From an uncultured Methanomicrobiales archaeon (GTDB taxonomy: Archaea > Halobacteriota > Methanomicrobia > Methanomicrobiales > Methanospirillaceae), in assembly GCA_949320185.1 (NCBI GenBank), contig CASGHK010000013.1:1-64000 (forward strand): DNA of 64,000 nt, in the 5' to 3' direction. The notes beneath the pieces are model-generated. The model did not search any database. It was given only the letters and a program-made list of their open reading frames with translations, and was not told the DNA's origin. The translations under genes were made by a program, and so were the position numbers. Shown piece by piece: positions 1 through 9,629 of this stretch. Positions within the stretch are counted from its first letter, which is position 1, and the number at the start of each line of letters is the position of its first letter.

Positions 1-627
1 GTCACCATCGCCTCCGGTGCCATCGCCGGGGTGATCGAGCGCGAGACCGGCGCCCGGCTCGTCGCGCTCTCGGGCAACCTCTGCACCGACAAGAAACCGG
101 CCGCGGTGAACGCGGTCGAGGGGCGGGGCCGGACCGTCGCCGCCGGCGTCTTCCTCCCCGACGACCTGGTCCGTGACGTCCTCAAGGCCGACGCCGCCGC
201 CCTTGCCGAGGTGAACACCCGCAAGAACCTGGTCGGCTCGGCCCGTGCCGGAGGGCTCGGCTTCAACGCGCAGGCCGCGAACATCATCGCCGCTCTCTTC
301 ATCGCCTGCGGCCAGGACCCCGCGCACGTCGTCGAGGGGTCGCTCGCTGTCACCACGGTCGACCCCGTACCCGGTGGCGTCTACGTGGCGGTCACCCTCC
401 CCGCCCTGCCGCTCGGTACCGTCGGCGGCGGGACCTCGATCGAGACCCAATCCGAGTGCCTCTCACTCATCGGCGTCGCCGGCGGCGGCGACCCCCCTGG
501 CGCGCACGCCAAGGCCTTCGCCGAGATCGTCGGCGCCGCGGTGCTCGCCGGGGAGCTCTCCCTGCTCGGGGCCCTCGCTGCCAACCACCTCGCCCGGGCA
601 CATGCGACCCTCGGACGGGGTCAGTAA
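1..627 (+). CDS. hmgA: 3-hydroxy-3-methylglutaryl-CoA reductase (3' part, cut by window edge)
   Basis: This enzyme makes mevalonate from HMG-CoA with NADPH, the committed step to archaeal isoprenoid lipids. The frame is open from base 1, so only the C-terminal half or so (about 208 residues) is present. The visible part has the lysine-containing segment NLCTDKKPAAVNAVEGRG, then FNAQAANIIAALFIACGQD and the PLGTVGGGT stretch, all typical of class I reductases. The other mevalonate genes lie about 27 kb away, so the pathway is split. Its last 7 bases overlap the end of convergent rimI. Confidence 0.95.
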   Translation, partial: VTIASGAIAGVIERETGARLVALSGNLCTDKKPAAVNAVEGRGRTVAAGVFLPDDLVRDVLKADAAALAEVNTRKNLVGSARAGGLGFNAQAANIIAALFIACGQDPAHVVEGSLAVTTVDPVPGGVYVAVTLPALPLGTVGGGTSIETQSECLSLIGVAGGGDPPGAHAKAFAEIVGAAVLAGELSLLGALAANHLARAHATLGRGQ

Positions 628-1082
628 AGCCAGCGCATCATCAGCCGGGCGTCCTCGCCGTTCGCGTAGTACGCGGGTATGGTGAAGACCACCTGGTACC
701 CGCACCGGGAGTAAAAGGCCTGGGCGGCGAGGTTCGACTCCCGCACCTCGAGCTGCACGGCTGACGCACCGGCAACCAGGAACTGCTGTTCGGCCCGGGC
801 CACGAGCCGCCTGCCGATGCCGCGCGCGCGGAACCCCGGTGCGACCGCGAAGTTGCAGATGTGGCCGTAGACCTCCATGCCGGTGTCCTCGAGGGCCCCG
901 GCGAGAAACCCGGCAACGGTGCCGCTGGCGATCGCCACGAAGAAGGAGTCCCTGCAGTACTCCAGGACCCATTCGAGGGTCGACTCGTCCCACGGGTCCA
1001 GGAACGACACCCGTTCGATAGCGGCGACGGCCGGCAGGTCGCCGGTCCTCGCCCGTCGTATCAGCAGGGTTTCGTCCGTCAT
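621..1082 (-). CDS. rimI: GNAT N-acetyltransferase, RimI-type
   Basis: A 153-residue single-domain GNAT protein, predicted to acetylate the N-terminal amino group of ribosomal or other proteins using acetyl-CoA. The acetyl-CoA pyrophosphate loop is seen as FRARGIGRRLV (about residues 89-99). It is followed by the typical strand ending LEVRESNLAAQAFYSRCGY. The length matches archaeal RimI/Ard1-like enzymes. It stands alone and converges on hmgA with a 7-bp overlap. The exact substrate cannot be read from sequence. Confidence 0.85.
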   Translation of the reverse strand: MTDETLLIRRARTGDLPAVAAIERVSFLDPWDESTLEWVLEYCRDSFFVAIASGTVAGFLAGALEDTGMEVYGHICNFAVAPGFRARGIGRRLVARAEQQFLVAGASAVQLEVRESNLAAQAFYSRCGYQVVFTIPAYYANGEDARLMMRWLY

Positions 1083-1173
1083 TCCTCGATCAGGTAGGCA
1101 GATCCACCATAAGATGGTTCGGTTCGTACGGGAACGGGATTAAGAGAGTTCAGGTTGTAGAGTACCCGAAGTC

Positions 1174-2433
1174 ATGGTGCAGCTCCATCCCTTCGCCGCC
1201 GTCCGGGCCGCGCCGGCCCACGCGCAGGCGATTCCGTCGGTCCCGTACGACGTGGTCTCCGCCGCCGAAGCCCGTGCCGTCGTTGAACAGAACCCCCTCT
1301 CGTTCCTCTCGGTGATCCGCTCCGACGCCGACCTCCCCGACCTCCCGGCCGACGATGCCCAGGTCTACGCCCTCGCCGCTTCGCGATTTTCACGCCTTCT
1401 CGACGACGGGTTGATGGTGCAGGACCCGGCCCCCGGGTACTACGTCTACGAGGTCGTCTCCGGGGACCGGGTCTATACCGGCATCGTCGCCTGCGTCGGC
1501 GTCGACGACTACGAGTCCGGCGTGGTCCGCCGTCATGAGCTGACCCGGTACGACAAGGAGCGGGACCGCACCCGTCACATCCAGGCCGTGAACGCGAACA
1601 CCGGTCTCGTCTTCCTCCTCTACCGCGACCCGGGCGGGGTGCATGCCACCATCGAGTCTCTCGTCGAGAGCGCCTCGCCTGACATGGACGTCGTCAACGA
1701 TCGGGGCGAGCACCACCGGCTCTATCGGTGCGACAACCCGGATACGATCGCCGCGCTCGACCTCGCCTTCGCCGAGGTCGACGCCCTCTACATCGCCGAT
1801 GGCCACCACCGTGCGAAGTCCGCCGTGAACGCCGCCCTGGAGCGGCGCGCGAACGGCACGGTCTCTGCCGAGTCCGAGCGTTTCATGGCTGTCCTCTTCG
1901 CCCACGACCGCGTCCGACTCCACGGCTACTCGAGGCTCGTCACCGACCTCAAGACCCTCTCCCCCGAATCGTTCCTCCGGGCCCTTCGGGCGCTCGGCAC
2001 GGTCGAGCCGATCGACGGCGTCGACGTCCGCGGCTTCCACGTGGTCCCCCGCATGCAGCCGTCGGGTCAGCAGCGGGTCCTCCACCTCTACCTCGGGGGA
2101 CAGTGGTACGAGTTCATCTGCCAACGAAGACCCGGCGAGGGGCTGATCCACGGCCTCGACGTCCAGTTCCTCCAGGACCGGATCCTCGGCCCGGTCCTCG
2201 GGATCACCGACCCCCGGGGCGACTCGCGCCTTCACTACCTGGGTGGCGCCAGCCCCCTCTCCCGCCTCGTCGCGGGCGTTGACTCGGGCGAGTTCGCGGT
2301 CGCGTTCGCCATCCAGCCCCTGCAGATCGAGACGGTCCTCGACTGCGCAGACGCCGGGCTCGTGATGCCGCCCAAGTCTACCTGGTTCGAGCCGAAGCTC
2401 CTTTCCGGCTTCACGGTCCACCTGCTCGACTGA
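1174..2433 (+). CDS. DUF1015 family protein
   Basis: A 419-residue soluble protein of the DUF1015 family, which is widespread in bacteria and archaea. Family features seen are the N-terminal SVPYDVVS segment, the RHELTRYDKERDRTRH stretch, and the strongly conserved ADGHHR motif near residue 211. No signal peptide or membrane segment is visible. The family is distantly related to ParB-like/SerK-type folds, but its reaction is not established and I do not assign one. It stands just upstream of hisG on the same strand with its own spacing of about 36 bp. Confidence 0.85.
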   Translation: MVQLHPFAAVRAAPAHAQAIPSVPYDVVSAAEARAVVEQNPLSFLSVIRSDADLPDLPADDAQVYALAASRFSRLLDDGLMVQDPAPGYYVYEVVSGDRVYTGIVACVGVDDYESGVVRRHELTRYDKERDRTRHIQAVNANTGLVFLLYRDPGGVHATIESLVESASPDMDVVNDRGEHHRLYRCDNPDTIAALDLAFAEVDALYIADGHHRAKSAVNAALERRANGTVSAESERFMAVLFAHDRVRLHGYSRLVTDLKTLSPESFLRALRALGTVEPIDGVDVRGFHVVPRMQPSGQQRVLHLYLGGQWYEFICQRRPGEGLIHGLDVQFLQDRILGPVLGITDPRGDSRLHYLGGASPLSRLVAGVDSGEFAVAFAIQPLQIETVLDCADAGLVMPPKSTWFEPKLLSGFTVHLLD

Positions 2434-2437
2434 TCCA

Positions 2438-2447
2438 CTTTTTTATT
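2438..2447 (+). promoter_or_regulatory. TATA box for hisG
   Basis: A T/A-rich run (cttttttatt) centred about 26 bp before the hisG ATG, in otherwise GC-rich DNA. This spacing matches an archaeal box A driving a leaderless transcript. Confidence 0.5.
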
Positions 2448-2469
2448 CCTGCCTGCCGACCTCTCCCCC

Positions 2470-3342
2470 ATGATCTCACTCGCCCTCCCCAAGGGCTCGC
2501 TCGAGGACCAGACGCTCGCCCTCTTCCGCGAGGCCGACCTGGAGGTCCGCCGGACCGACCGCGATTACAGCCCCGTGATCCGGGACGAGCGGATCTCCCG
2601 GGTCAAGATCCTCCGACCCCAGGAGATCCCCCGGTACGTGGCGGAGGGCTACTTCGATCTCGGGATCTCAGGCCTCGACTGGGTCCGCGAGACCGACGCC
2701 GATGTCGTCGAGGTCGCAAAGCTCAACTACTCCAAGACCGGGGAGGGGACCGTCCGGATCGTCGTGGCGGTCCACGGGTCGGACCCGATCGAACGCCCCG
2801 CGCAGATCCGTCCCGGCGCCCGGGTCACGACCGAGTATCCCCGGCTCACCGCGCAGTACTTCGAGGAGCTCGGGGTCGAGGCCCGGCTCTTCACCTCCTA
2901 TGGCGCCTCGGAGGCGAAAGTTCCCGACCTCATGGACGTCGTCGTCGACCTCACCGAGACCGGCACCACGCTCCGAAGGAACGGGCTCAAGATCATCGGC
3001 GAGATCATGGAGTCGTACACCGCGATCGTCGCCAATCGTGAAGCCTGGGCCGACCCGGTACGCCGACGCGATATCGACGAGATCGTAACCCTCCTCCTCG
3101 GCGTTCTCGACGCGCGGAGCCGGACCCTCATCTCGATGAACGTCCCGAAGGGCTCCGTCGAGGAGGTGATCGCCGCGCTTCCGGCCCTCAAGCGCCCGAC
3201 GGTTGCCGCACTGTACGGCATCGACTACTTCTCGGTCGAGACCGTGGTGAAGAAGTCGGAGGTGAACCGGCTGATCCCGCTCCTCAAGGCGGCTGGTGCC
3301 GAGGACATCCTGGAGCTCCCCATCGCGAAGATCATCCGCTAG
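2470..3342 (+). CDS. hisG: ATP phosphoribosyltransferase, long form
   Basis: Catalyses the first step of histidine synthesis, joining ATP and PRPP to phosphoribosyl-ATP. At 290 residues it is the long form with a C-terminal ACT-like regulatory domain, so it should be histidine-inhibited and independent of HisZ. The N-terminus LALPKGSLEDQT, the DLGISGLDW segment and the PRPP-site stretch DLTETGTTLRRNGLK are family hallmarks. The C-terminal domain starts near residue 218 (SMNVPKGSVEEV). A TATA box about 26 bp upstream of the ATG supports a leaderless start. Confidence 0.96.
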   Translation: MISLALPKGSLEDQTLALFREADLEVRRTDRDYSPVIRDERISRVKILRPQEIPRYVAEGYFDLGISGLDWVRETDADVVEVAKLNYSKTGEGTVRIVVAVHGSDPIERPAQIRPGARVTTEYPRLTAQYFEELGVEARLFTSYGASEAKVPDLMDVVVDLTETGTTLRRNGLKIIGEIMESYTAIVANREAWADPVRRRDIDEIVTLLLGVLDARSRTLISMNVPKGSVEEVIAALPALKRPTVAALYGIDYFSVETVVKKSEVNRLIPLLKAAGAEDILELPIAKIIR

Positions 3343-3381
3343 GACGAAGCGATCTCCTTTAATGCGCTCTCTCTCTGATAT

Positions 3382-4374
3382 ATGCGCATGGAGATCGCCA
3401 TCATCGGGGCCTCGGGATACGCGGGCGGCGAACTGATCCGCCTGCTCGCGTCCCACTCCTCTGCCGAGGTGACCGCCGTGACCTCGCGGCGGCACAGCGG
3501 CACCCCGCTCACGTCCGTCCATCCCCACCTCGCCGGCTTCTCGGACCTGGTCTTTTCGAACCCGGCAGCCGACGAGATCGATGCGGACTTCGCCTTTTTG
3601 GCCGTCCCACACACCGCGGCGATGCAGCACGTCCGCCCGCTCCTCGACCGCGGAGTCCGGGTCGTCGACCTCTCCGCCGACTACCGCCTCCCTCGCGATG
3701 TCTTTGAGGAGGTGTACGCGGTCGAGCACTCAGACTGGTTCGAAGCGCCGTACGGGATCCCCGAGCTCCACCGTGAAGCGATCGTGGACAAACGGTTTGT
3801 CTCGAACCCAGGGTGCTTCCCCACGGGTGCAACCCTCGCCGCCGCCCCTCTCGCGGGGCTCGCCACGACGGTGATATACGATTCGAAGACGGGGGTCTCC
3901 GGCGCCGGCGACAACCCGTCGGCGACGACCCATTACCCGAACGTGGGCGACACCTGCACCGCCTACAAGTGGACGACGCATCGGCACCTCGCCGAGATGC
4001 GCCAGGAGCTCGTTGCGCTCGGCTCGACGGCGCGCTGCTACTTCACCCCGCACCTGCTGCCGGTCAACCGGGGGATCCTGACGACCGCGCACATCCTCCT
4101 CGAGGAGCCCCTCTCGCAGGAGGAGGTCGAAGGTCGGTACCGGGAGTTCTACCGGAAAGAGCCGTTCGTCCGCTACCAGCGGCCGAGCCTCTCTTCGGTC
4201 CGCGGCTCCAACTTCTGCGACCTCGCGGTCGAGGTCGGCGAGGACCGCGTGGTCGTCGTCTCGGCGATCGACAACCTGGTCAAGGGCGCGGCGGGCCAGG
4301 CGATCCAGAACATGAACCTGATGTGCGGCTACAACGAGGACGATGGGCTCCGGCACCCCGGCGTCGCTCCCTGA
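3382..4374 (+). CDS. argC: N-acetyl-gamma-glutamyl-phosphate reductase
   Basis: Reduces N-acetylglutamyl phosphate to the semialdehyde with NADPH in arginine synthesis. The 330 residues begin with the nucleotide loop [14 protein letters not shown]. They contain the catalytic cysteine in [13 protein letters not shown] (near residue 143) and the GVSGAG segment. Two in-frame ATGs lie at 3382 and 3388, and either could be used. First gene of an argC-CBS-argJ-argB run in which the junctions are 9 bp, then 4-bp overlaps. Confidence 0.96.
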   Translation: MRMEIAIIGASGYAGGELIRLLASHSSAEVTAVTSRRHSGTPLTSVHPHLAGFSDLVFSNPAADEIDADFAFLAVPHTAAMQHVRPLLDRGVRVVDLSADYRLPRDVFEEVYAVEHSDWFEAPYGIPELHREAIVDKRFVSNPGCFPTGATLAAAPLAGLATTVIYDSKTGVSGAGDNPSATTHYPNVGDTCTAYKWTTHRHLAEMRQELVALGSTARCYFTPHLLPVNRGILTTAHILLEEPLSQEEVEGRYREFYRKEPFVRYQRPSLSSVRGSNFCDLAVEVGEDRVVVVSAIDNLVKGAAGQAIQNMNLMCGYNEDDGLRHPGVAP

Positions 4375-4383
4375 GGTGTCGGG

Positions 4384-4863
4384 ATGAAAGTCAACGAGAT
4401 CATGACCCCTGACCCCCGCACGGTCGACGCGAAGGCGACGGTCCGGGAAGCGGCCCACATCATGCGAGAGTACCGGGTGGGCGGCCTCCCCGTCCTGGAC
4501 GGCGGGCGGCTGGTCGGGATGGTGACGGACTCCGACCTGCTCGCCCTTCTCTCGACGCGCCCGCCGTCCGAGGACCTCTGGCTCCCCTCGCCCCTCGAGA
4601 TCATCGAGGTCCCGATACGGGAGTTCATCAACTGGGAGAAGACCAAGGCAGCCCTCTCTGACATCGGGACGACGACGGTTGACCGCGTGATGAGCGAGCC
4701 CCCGATCACGATCTCGGGCGAAGCCGAGATCGAGGAGGCGGCCGCGTTGATGCTCCGCGAGGGTATCGTCCGGCTGCCGGTGATGCGGGGCGAGGCCGTG
4801 GTCGGGATTGTGACCCGTTCGGACATCGTCCAGGGGCTCGCCGCGGGCCGGGAGTCGACATGA
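4384..4863 (+). CDS. CBS-pair protein inside the arginine operon
   Basis: A 159-residue protein made of one Bateman module (two CBS domains, about residues 1-60 and 98-157) with no attached effector domain. CBS pairs bind adenosyl nucleotides such as AMP, ATP or SAM. Typical segments are VNEIMTPDPRTV with LVGMVTDSDLL, and VDRVMSEPPITI with VVGIVTRSDIV. It lies between argC (9-bp gap) and argJ (ATGA overlap), so it is co-transcribed with arginine genes and may report energy state to them. That link is inferred from position only. Confidence 0.9.
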   Translation: MKVNEIMTPDPRTVDAKATVREAAHIMREYRVGGLPVLDGGRLVGMVTDSDLLALLSTRPPSEDLWLPSPLEIIEVPIREFINWEKTKAALSDIGTTTVDRVMSEPPITISGEAEIEEAAALMLREGIVRLPVMRGEAVVGIVTRSDIVQGLAAGREST

Positions 4864-6011
4864 AGTCGATCTGCTCGATCGAGGGGGTCGAGGCGGCAGG
4901 CATCAAGGAGGGCAAGTTCGGGCTTGGCCTAATCCGGGCCGAAGGGACCGCCGCAGGCGTCTTCACCTCGAACCTCGTTCGGGCCGCTCCAATCGAGCTG
5001 ATGATGGACCGGATCCGTTCGGGACGGCTCTCGGGCGTCATCGTCAACTCTGGCTGCGCGAACGCCCACACGGGTCGGCGGGGCCTGGAGGACGCCGCCG
5101 CGATGGCGGCGATCGGTGCCTCCGCCCTCGGTATCGACGAGCGCGAGGTCGGCGTCGCCTCCACCGGGGTGATCGGCCGGTACCTCGATCTCCCCCTGAT
5201 CGAACGGCAGTCAGGTATCGCCGCCAGCTCGCTCGCCCGTTCGGCGGAGGCAGAGACCGCCGTCGCGAGGGCGATCATGACCACCGACCGTGTGGAGAAG
5301 CACGCCCTGGTCCGGGGTGACGGCTTCTCGATCGGCGGCATCTGCAAGGGCTCGGGCATGATCGCCCCGAACATGGGCACGATGCTCGCGTTCCTCTACA
5401 CCGACGCCGAGATCGAGCAGCCCCTCCTCTCCGCCGCGCTCCGGCTCGCCACGGACCGGTCCTTCAACCGGGTGGTGGTCGACGGTGACACCTCGACCAA
5501 CGATGTCGCACTCCTGACCGCGACCGGGGCCGCCGGCCGGGTGGACGCGAACGAGTTCGAGCGCGTACTGGAGGCCTGCTGCCGTGCGCTCGCGGTTCAG
5601 ATCGCGGCCGACGGTGAGGGAGCCACCCGCCTGGTCGAGGTGACCGTTACCGGAGCCCCCGAGGAGGAGGACGCCGCTGCGGTGGCCCGGACGATTGTCG
5701 GCTCTCCCCTCGTCAAGACGGCGGTCTACGGCGAGGACCCGAACTGGGGCCGGGTAATCGCGGCTGCCGGCCGTGCCGGGGTCGAGTTCGACCCCTACGC
5801 AGCCTCGCTCACGATCGGCGAGGGTGAGTCCGCCGTCCCGCTCGTGACGAACGGCGAGATCGTCGTCGACCTCGTCCGGGCGAAGGCGGCGATGGCCGGC
5901 AAGCGCGTGGTCTTCACCCTCGACCTCGGTGCCGGCGAGGGCGAGGCGACCGCCTGGGGATGCGACCTCACCGAGGGCTACGTCGAGATCAACGGGAAGT
6001 ACACGACATGA
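4860..6011 (+). CDS. argJ: Glutamate N-acetyltransferase / ornithine acetyltransferase
   Basis: Transfers the acetyl group from N-acetylornithine to glutamate, closing the arginine acetyl cycle. If bifunctional, it also makes N-acetylglutamate from acetyl-CoA. The precursor self-cleaves at a threonine: here the ARAIMTTD motif near residue 140 supplies the nucleophile. Other hallmarks are [11 protein letters not shown] near residue 62, [14 protein letters not shown], and [17 protein letters not shown]. Length of 383 is normal. Whether it is mono- or bifunctional cannot be told here because argA is not in the window. Confidence 0.95.
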   Translation: MKSICSIEGVEAAGIKEGKFGLGLIRAEGTAAGVFTSNLVRAAPIELMMDRIRSGRLSGVIVNSGCANAHTGRRGLEDAAAMAAIGASALGIDEREVGVASTGVIGRYLDLPLIERQSGIAASSLARSAEAETAVARAIMTTDRVEKHALVRGDGFSIGGICKGSGMIAPNMGTMLAFLYTDAEIEQPLLSAALRLATDRSFNRVVVDGDTSTNDVALLTATGAAGRVDANEFERVLEACCRALAVQIAADGEGATRLVEVTVTGAPEEEDAAAVARTIVGSPLVKTAVYGEDPNWGRVIAAAGRAGVEFDPYAASLTIGEGESAVPLVTNGEIVVDLVRAKAAMAGKRVVFTLDLGAGEGEATAWGCDLTEGYVEINGKYTT

Positions 6012-6886
6012 AGCGGGTCGAAGTCCTGACAGAGGCCCTGCCGTACATCCAGCAGTTCCACGGCAGGGTGATGGTGATCAAGCTCGGGGGCCATGCCATG
6101 GTCGACCCCGTCATCCTGGAAGCGGCGATCCGCGACGTGGTGCTCCTGCGCTACATCGGAATCCGGGTGGTGCTCGTTCACGGTGGGGGCCCGGAGATCA
6201 CGGCGAAGATGGAGGCGCTCGGCAAGGAGCCGAAGTTCGTCGGCGGCCTCCGGATCACCGACGAGGAGACCCTCGAGGTCGCGCAGATGGTCCTCGTCGG
6301 CAAGATCTCCTCCAACATCGTCTCGCTTCTCGAGAAAGCCGGCGCCCACGGGGTCGGCATCTCGGGCAACGACGGCAACCTCCTGGTCGGCAGACGCCTC
6401 ACACCGCAGACGGTCCGTATAGGCGACCACGACGAGCAGGTCGACCTGGGGCACGTCGGCGAGGTGGAGGTCGTGAACCCCGGCCTCCTCAACACCCTCC
6501 TCGACGACGGGTACATCCCGGTGATCGCGCCGATCGCGATCGGCCGGGACGGCAACTCGCTCAATATCAACGCCGATACCGCCGCTGCGATGATCGCGGT
6601 CGCGGTCGGGGCGTACAAGCTGATCAACATGACCGACGTCGACGGCGTGATGGACGCCGACCGGACCGCGGTCTACCGCCGGCTCTCCGTGAACGACGCC
6701 CGCGGCATGATCGCGTCGGGTGCGGTGGCAGGTGGGATGATCCCCAAGGTCGAGGGGATGTGCCAGGCGATCACGCAGGGCGTCCAGTTCGCCCACATCA
6801 TCAACGGGAACGCCGAGCACAACCTTCTCCTCGAACTCTTCACCCGCGACGGTGTCGGGACGATGATCTACGGCGAGGACCGGTAG
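6008..6886 (+). CDS. argB: Acetylglutamate kinase
   Basis: Phosphorylates N-acetylglutamate with ATP, the second arginine step. The chosen ATG at 6008 overlaps the argJ stop by ATGA and gives a 292-residue protein starting [20 protein letters not shown], which matches the family. The amino-acid-kinase hallmarks are [18 protein letters not shown] and [14 protein letters not shown], and the C-terminus has [10 protein letters not shown] longer reading back to 5960 would run inside argJ and is unlikely. Last gene of the arginine operon. Confidence 0.95.
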   Translation: MKRVEVLTEALPYIQQFHGRVMVIKLGGHAMVDPVILEAAIRDVVLLRYIGIRVVLVHGGGPEITAKMEALGKEPKFVGGLRITDEETLEVAQMVLVGKISSNIVSLLEKAGAHGVGISGNDGNLLVGRRLTPQTVRIGDHDEQVDLGHVGEVEVVNPGLLNTLLDDGYIPVIAPIAIGRDGNSLNINADTAAAMIAVAVGAYKLINMTDVDGVMDADRTAVYRRLSVNDARGMIASGAVAGGMIPKVEGMCQAITQGVQFAHIINGNAEHNLLLELFTRDGVGTMIYGEDR

Positions 6887-6918
6887 GCAACCGATCGCCC
6901 CCTCCCCGCTCTTTCCCT

Positions 6919-8208
6919 GTGTATCTCGGGTACGTTCAGGAAACCTTATCCGATCCTGAGGGGATAAACGGGGATTATCATGGGGCAATAAGCGCACCGC
7001 AGGTCATACTGAAATCCCCCGGATGGCTGGGAAGCGGTACTCCTGTTGCCGTATTTTTTCTCACACTTCTCTTGATCGTCATCCCGGTTCTCACGGATCC
7101 CTTCGCTCTCACCCTCGTCGCCGAGCCTGATCGGGGCCCTGCGCCTCTCGTGGTCCAGTTCCACGACACCTCGGTCCATTCGACGAACAGCTCGTGGGAT
7201 TCTGGTGATGGTTCTACGGCCATTGTGAGGGACCCGGTCCACACCTTTCTCCGGCCCGGCACCTTCACCGTGCGTCTTTCCGTGACGGTTCCCGGTGACC
7301 CGATCGAGAGGGTTCCCGACACGGTCGACTCGGAGGAGCGGTCCGTCATGGTCCGTATCCCTCTGAAACCCTCGTTCGTGTACCGGCTCGAACCAGGATA
7401 CCGGGTGCGCTTTACGGACACCTCGTCCGGAGGGCCGACCTGGTGGCACTGGGAGTTCGGCGATGGCGCCACCTCGTTCGAGCAGCACCCGGTCCATGTC
7501 TATCCCGGGCCCGGGACCTACCCCGTCAGCCTCCTGGTCTCGGGCGGTGGACCCGAGCTCCGGGTGGAGCGGACCGTCGTCGTGCCGCCGGCACCAACGT
7601 CGGTCTCTCCTCCTCCCCTTGCCGCCGGGTTCACCGCCGGGCCGACTGCGGGAGTGGCACCGCTTCAGGTCCGGTTCACGGATACCTCGACAGGGGGTGC
7701 GACGGAATGGCACTGGGAGTTCGGCGACGGAGCGAACTCCACCGAGCAGCACCCGGTCCATGTATACCGGGAGGCGGGCACCTACACCATCGATCTCGCG
7801 GTGCAGGATGCTGCCGGATCCCGTGCCCGAACGACGAGGCTCAGCCTCGTCCGCGTCGAACCGCCGCCCGATCCCGGGACAGAGACGCCGTCGACGAATC
7901 CGACCACCCCCGTGCCGGGAACGCCGGACATGGATGGAAATTTTGGATTCTTCTCTCTCCCGGATCTGGCCGGTCCACTCGTCCTCTCCGTTCTTGCCGC
8001 CGCCGTCCTCGCCTTTCTCCTGGTGAAGGGCGGCAGGGGGGATCCCGGTGGGGAGATCCATCTCACCCGCGACCCCTCCTTCCCGCGCCGCCCGCCCGCC
8101 CAGGTGAGCATCGAGACGCGGAGCGGTCTCTCCCGCCCATCGCCGGGGGCGTCCGCTCCGGAGGTCACCATCACGATACGCACGGGGATGATCCATGACA
8201 CCACCTGA
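6919..8208 (+). CDS. Membrane-anchored PKD-repeat surface protein
   Basis: About 429 residues from the best available start, a GTG at 6919. The start is uncertain because no in-frame ATG lies before the first membrane helix. A hydrophobic segment (about 41-59) is followed by three PKD domains (about 62-126, 151-215, 233-297). The last two carry the WEFGDG core and HPVHVY...GTYT strands. A Thr/Pro linker and a second membrane helix (about 351-369) follow, then a basic tail of about 60 residues. PKD domains are common in methanogen cell-envelope proteins. It overlaps the next gene by 14 bp. A role in the cell envelope is inferred. Confidence 0.75.
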   Translation: MYLGYVQETLSDPEGINGDYHGAISAPQVILKSPGWLGSGTPVAVFFLTLLLIVIPVLTDPFALTLVAEPDRGPAPLVVQFHDTSVHSTNSSWDSGDGSTAIVRDPVHTFLRPGTFTVRLSVTVPGDPIERVPDTVDSEERSVMVRIPLKPSFVYRLEPGYRVRFTDTSSGGPTWWHWEFGDGATSFEQHPVHVYPGPGTYPVSLLVSGGGPELRVERTVVVPPAPTSVSPPPLAAGFTAGPTAGVAPLQVRFTDTSTGGATEWHWEFGDGANSTEQHPVHVYREAGTYTIDLAVQDAAGSRARTTRLSLVRVEPPPDPGTETPSTNPTTPVPGTPDMDGNFGFFSLPDLAGPLVLSVLAAAVLAFLLVKGGRGDPGGEIHLTRDPSFPRRPPAQVSIETRSGLSRPSPGASAPEVTITIRTGMIHDTT

Positions 8209-8878
8209 ACCTGGAGACCAGCTTGCCACGAAGGACCTCCGGGACAAGGTCGAAGCGGCCGTCCGGACCGCCTGCACCGAGCGGATCGATGCCGAGCCGG
8301 ATTGGCTCGACCGCGTCCGGATGACCGCCGAGAAGGGGCTCGAGTTCATCGTCCGGCTGACCGTCGACTCCATGGTACGGTGCCTCACGAACGGGCTCGT
8401 CTCGGCGACGGTCGAGGAGCTGGACGGGGGAGCCCTCGGGCGCGGGTCCACCCAGGTCAGGATCACCCCGGCGGCCCCGGTCAAGATCTTCGACGCCTCG
8501 AAGCAGCCATGGACCTACTATATCGAGTATGTGGCCCGTACAGCCGGATTCGAGATCGCCACGCTCCGGCTCACGTTCCAGCTCGCTCCCCGGTTCACGC
8601 TCGTGGACGCCGCCTTCACGCGGTACCCCGACGGAGCGATCGAGCTGAACCTGGGGAGCGCCCGCCTCGAGTGCGATATCAAATACCAGCCGGGGCGTGT
8701 GGAGTCCGGCGGAAAAGGAGGGTCGGCGCCGGTCCTGCTCGGCACGGTCCGACAGACGTTCGAATTCAAGGAGCCGTTCATCATCGACGGTCGGCCGAAC
8801 GACGCGGCAGCACCCGACTCCGACCGTCCCGCCTGTCCGTACGGCCTGGACGATTCGTGCCCGGGCATCCCCCGATGA
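8195..8878 (+). CDS. Hypothetical protein, translationally coupled to the PKD protein
   Basis: A 227-residue protein that I do not recognise. It has no signal peptide or membrane helix. The N-terminal half is charged and alpha-helical in look (LATKDLRDKVEAAVRTAC). The middle is beta-rich (TYYIEYVARTAGFEIATLRLTFQL), and the C-terminus has a proline/aspartate-rich tail with CPYGLDDSCPG. Its ATG lies within the 3' end of the PKD gene (14-bp overlap), so the two are likely made together. Because the PKD protein ends in a basic, probably cytoplasmic tail, a soluble partner is conceivable. Confidence 0.7.
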   Translation: MTPPEPGDQLATKDLRDKVEAAVRTACTERIDAEPDWLDRVRMTAEKGLEFIVRLTVDSMVRCLTNGLVSATVEELDGGALGRGSTQVRITPAAPVKIFDASKQPWTYYIEYVARTAGFEIATLRLTFQLAPRFTLVDAAFTRYPDGAIELNLGSARLECDIKYQPGRVESGGKGGSAPVLLGTVRQTFEFKEPFIIDGRPNDAAAPDSDRPACPYGLDDSCPGIPR

Positions 8879-9056
8879 TTGTCCGCTCCCTACGAACGGA
8901 CCGAGGCCGGATGGTCGTTGTGTGGCCTCTTCGACCGGTCCGGCCCCCGAATACTCTCCGGTCGGTGGTCCCCATCAAGCGCCGCCCGCCGGAGGATCCG
9001 GTGGACGTTGAGCACCGCGACGCGGAGTTCGTCCGATCTCTCGTCTCTCTGGACCA

Positions 9057-9629
9057 TCATCCCCTCACCCGGGCCGCCAGGTCACGGGCGATCGGCCCCG
9101 CCTGGTCGAGTGCCTCTCTGATGTCCGCCTCGTCGATCCGGATGCCGTTCGCGCCGAGAACCTCCTGGAGCGTCACCGTCCGGTCCTGTTCGAACGGGAC
9201 GTCCACGGTCGTCACCCCGTAGAGGTCCCCGGTCACCGTTCCGGTGACCCTGAACGTCACCCGGTCCAGCCCAGCCTGGATTGCCGCCAGCGCCGCGTCC
9301 AGCAGGGCGCGGTTGTCCAGCCTCACCGGTACGCTCTGGCGTATGGCCTGGCCGGCCGGAAGGACGAATGCCCCCACGTGCCCGGTACCGAGCGGGCGCA
9401 CGGTTGTCCCCTCGACCGCACCGACCGTGAACTGCGCCTTTTTCACCGGGATATCGAAGGGATTCGGGTTCGTGATGCCGACGTCCACCACCAGGTCGGT
9501 GCTCGTCGGGGAGACCGAACCGGGACGGACCTCCTCGATCGTGACCGTCGGCTGCGAGACGCAGCCGGCCACACCGATAACGGCGAGGAGGACGGCCAGG
9601 AGCAGGACGGGAACGAGGTACCTCGGCAT
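9057..9629 (-). CDS. LEA14-like (water stress/hypersensitive-response domain) lipoprotein
   Basis: A 190-residue protein with a signal peptide (PRYLVPVLLLAVLLAVIGVAGC). Its VAGC resembles a lipobox with Cys about 23 as the anchor. The rest is one LEA type-2/WHy domain of the kind that starts VTIEEVRPGSVSPTSTDLVVDVGITNPNPFDIPV. The NPNPF motif is typical of the family. LEA14-like domains are linked to desiccation or stress tolerance, and in archaea they are usually surface-anchored. The ATG at 9629 was chosen because it sits immediately before the signal peptide; readings further upstream add non-family sequence. Confidence 0.8.
   Translation of the reverse strand: MPRYLVPVLLLAVLLAVIGVAGCVSQPTVTIEEVRPGSVSPTSTDLVVDVGITNPNPFDIPVKKAQFTVGAVEGTTVRPLGTGHVGAFVLPAGQAIRQSVPVRLDNRALLDAALAAIQAGLDRVTFRVTGTVTGDLYGVTTVDVPFEQDRTVTLQEVLGANGIRIDEADIREALDQAGPIARDLAARVRG

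Noticed and set aside
1390-2421. 343-codon minus-strand frame opposite the DUF1015 gene
   Set aside because: Antisense shadow with no motif; the plus-strand gene is conserved.
5929-6918. N-terminal extension of the PKD protein frame across argB
   Set aside because: The extension is an Arg/Pro-rich shadow of argB in another frame.
8879-9056. Small open frames between the convergent hypothetical and LEA14-like genes
   Set aside because: They run on into antisense of the LEA14-like gene and resemble no family; the 178 bp hold nothing I can support.
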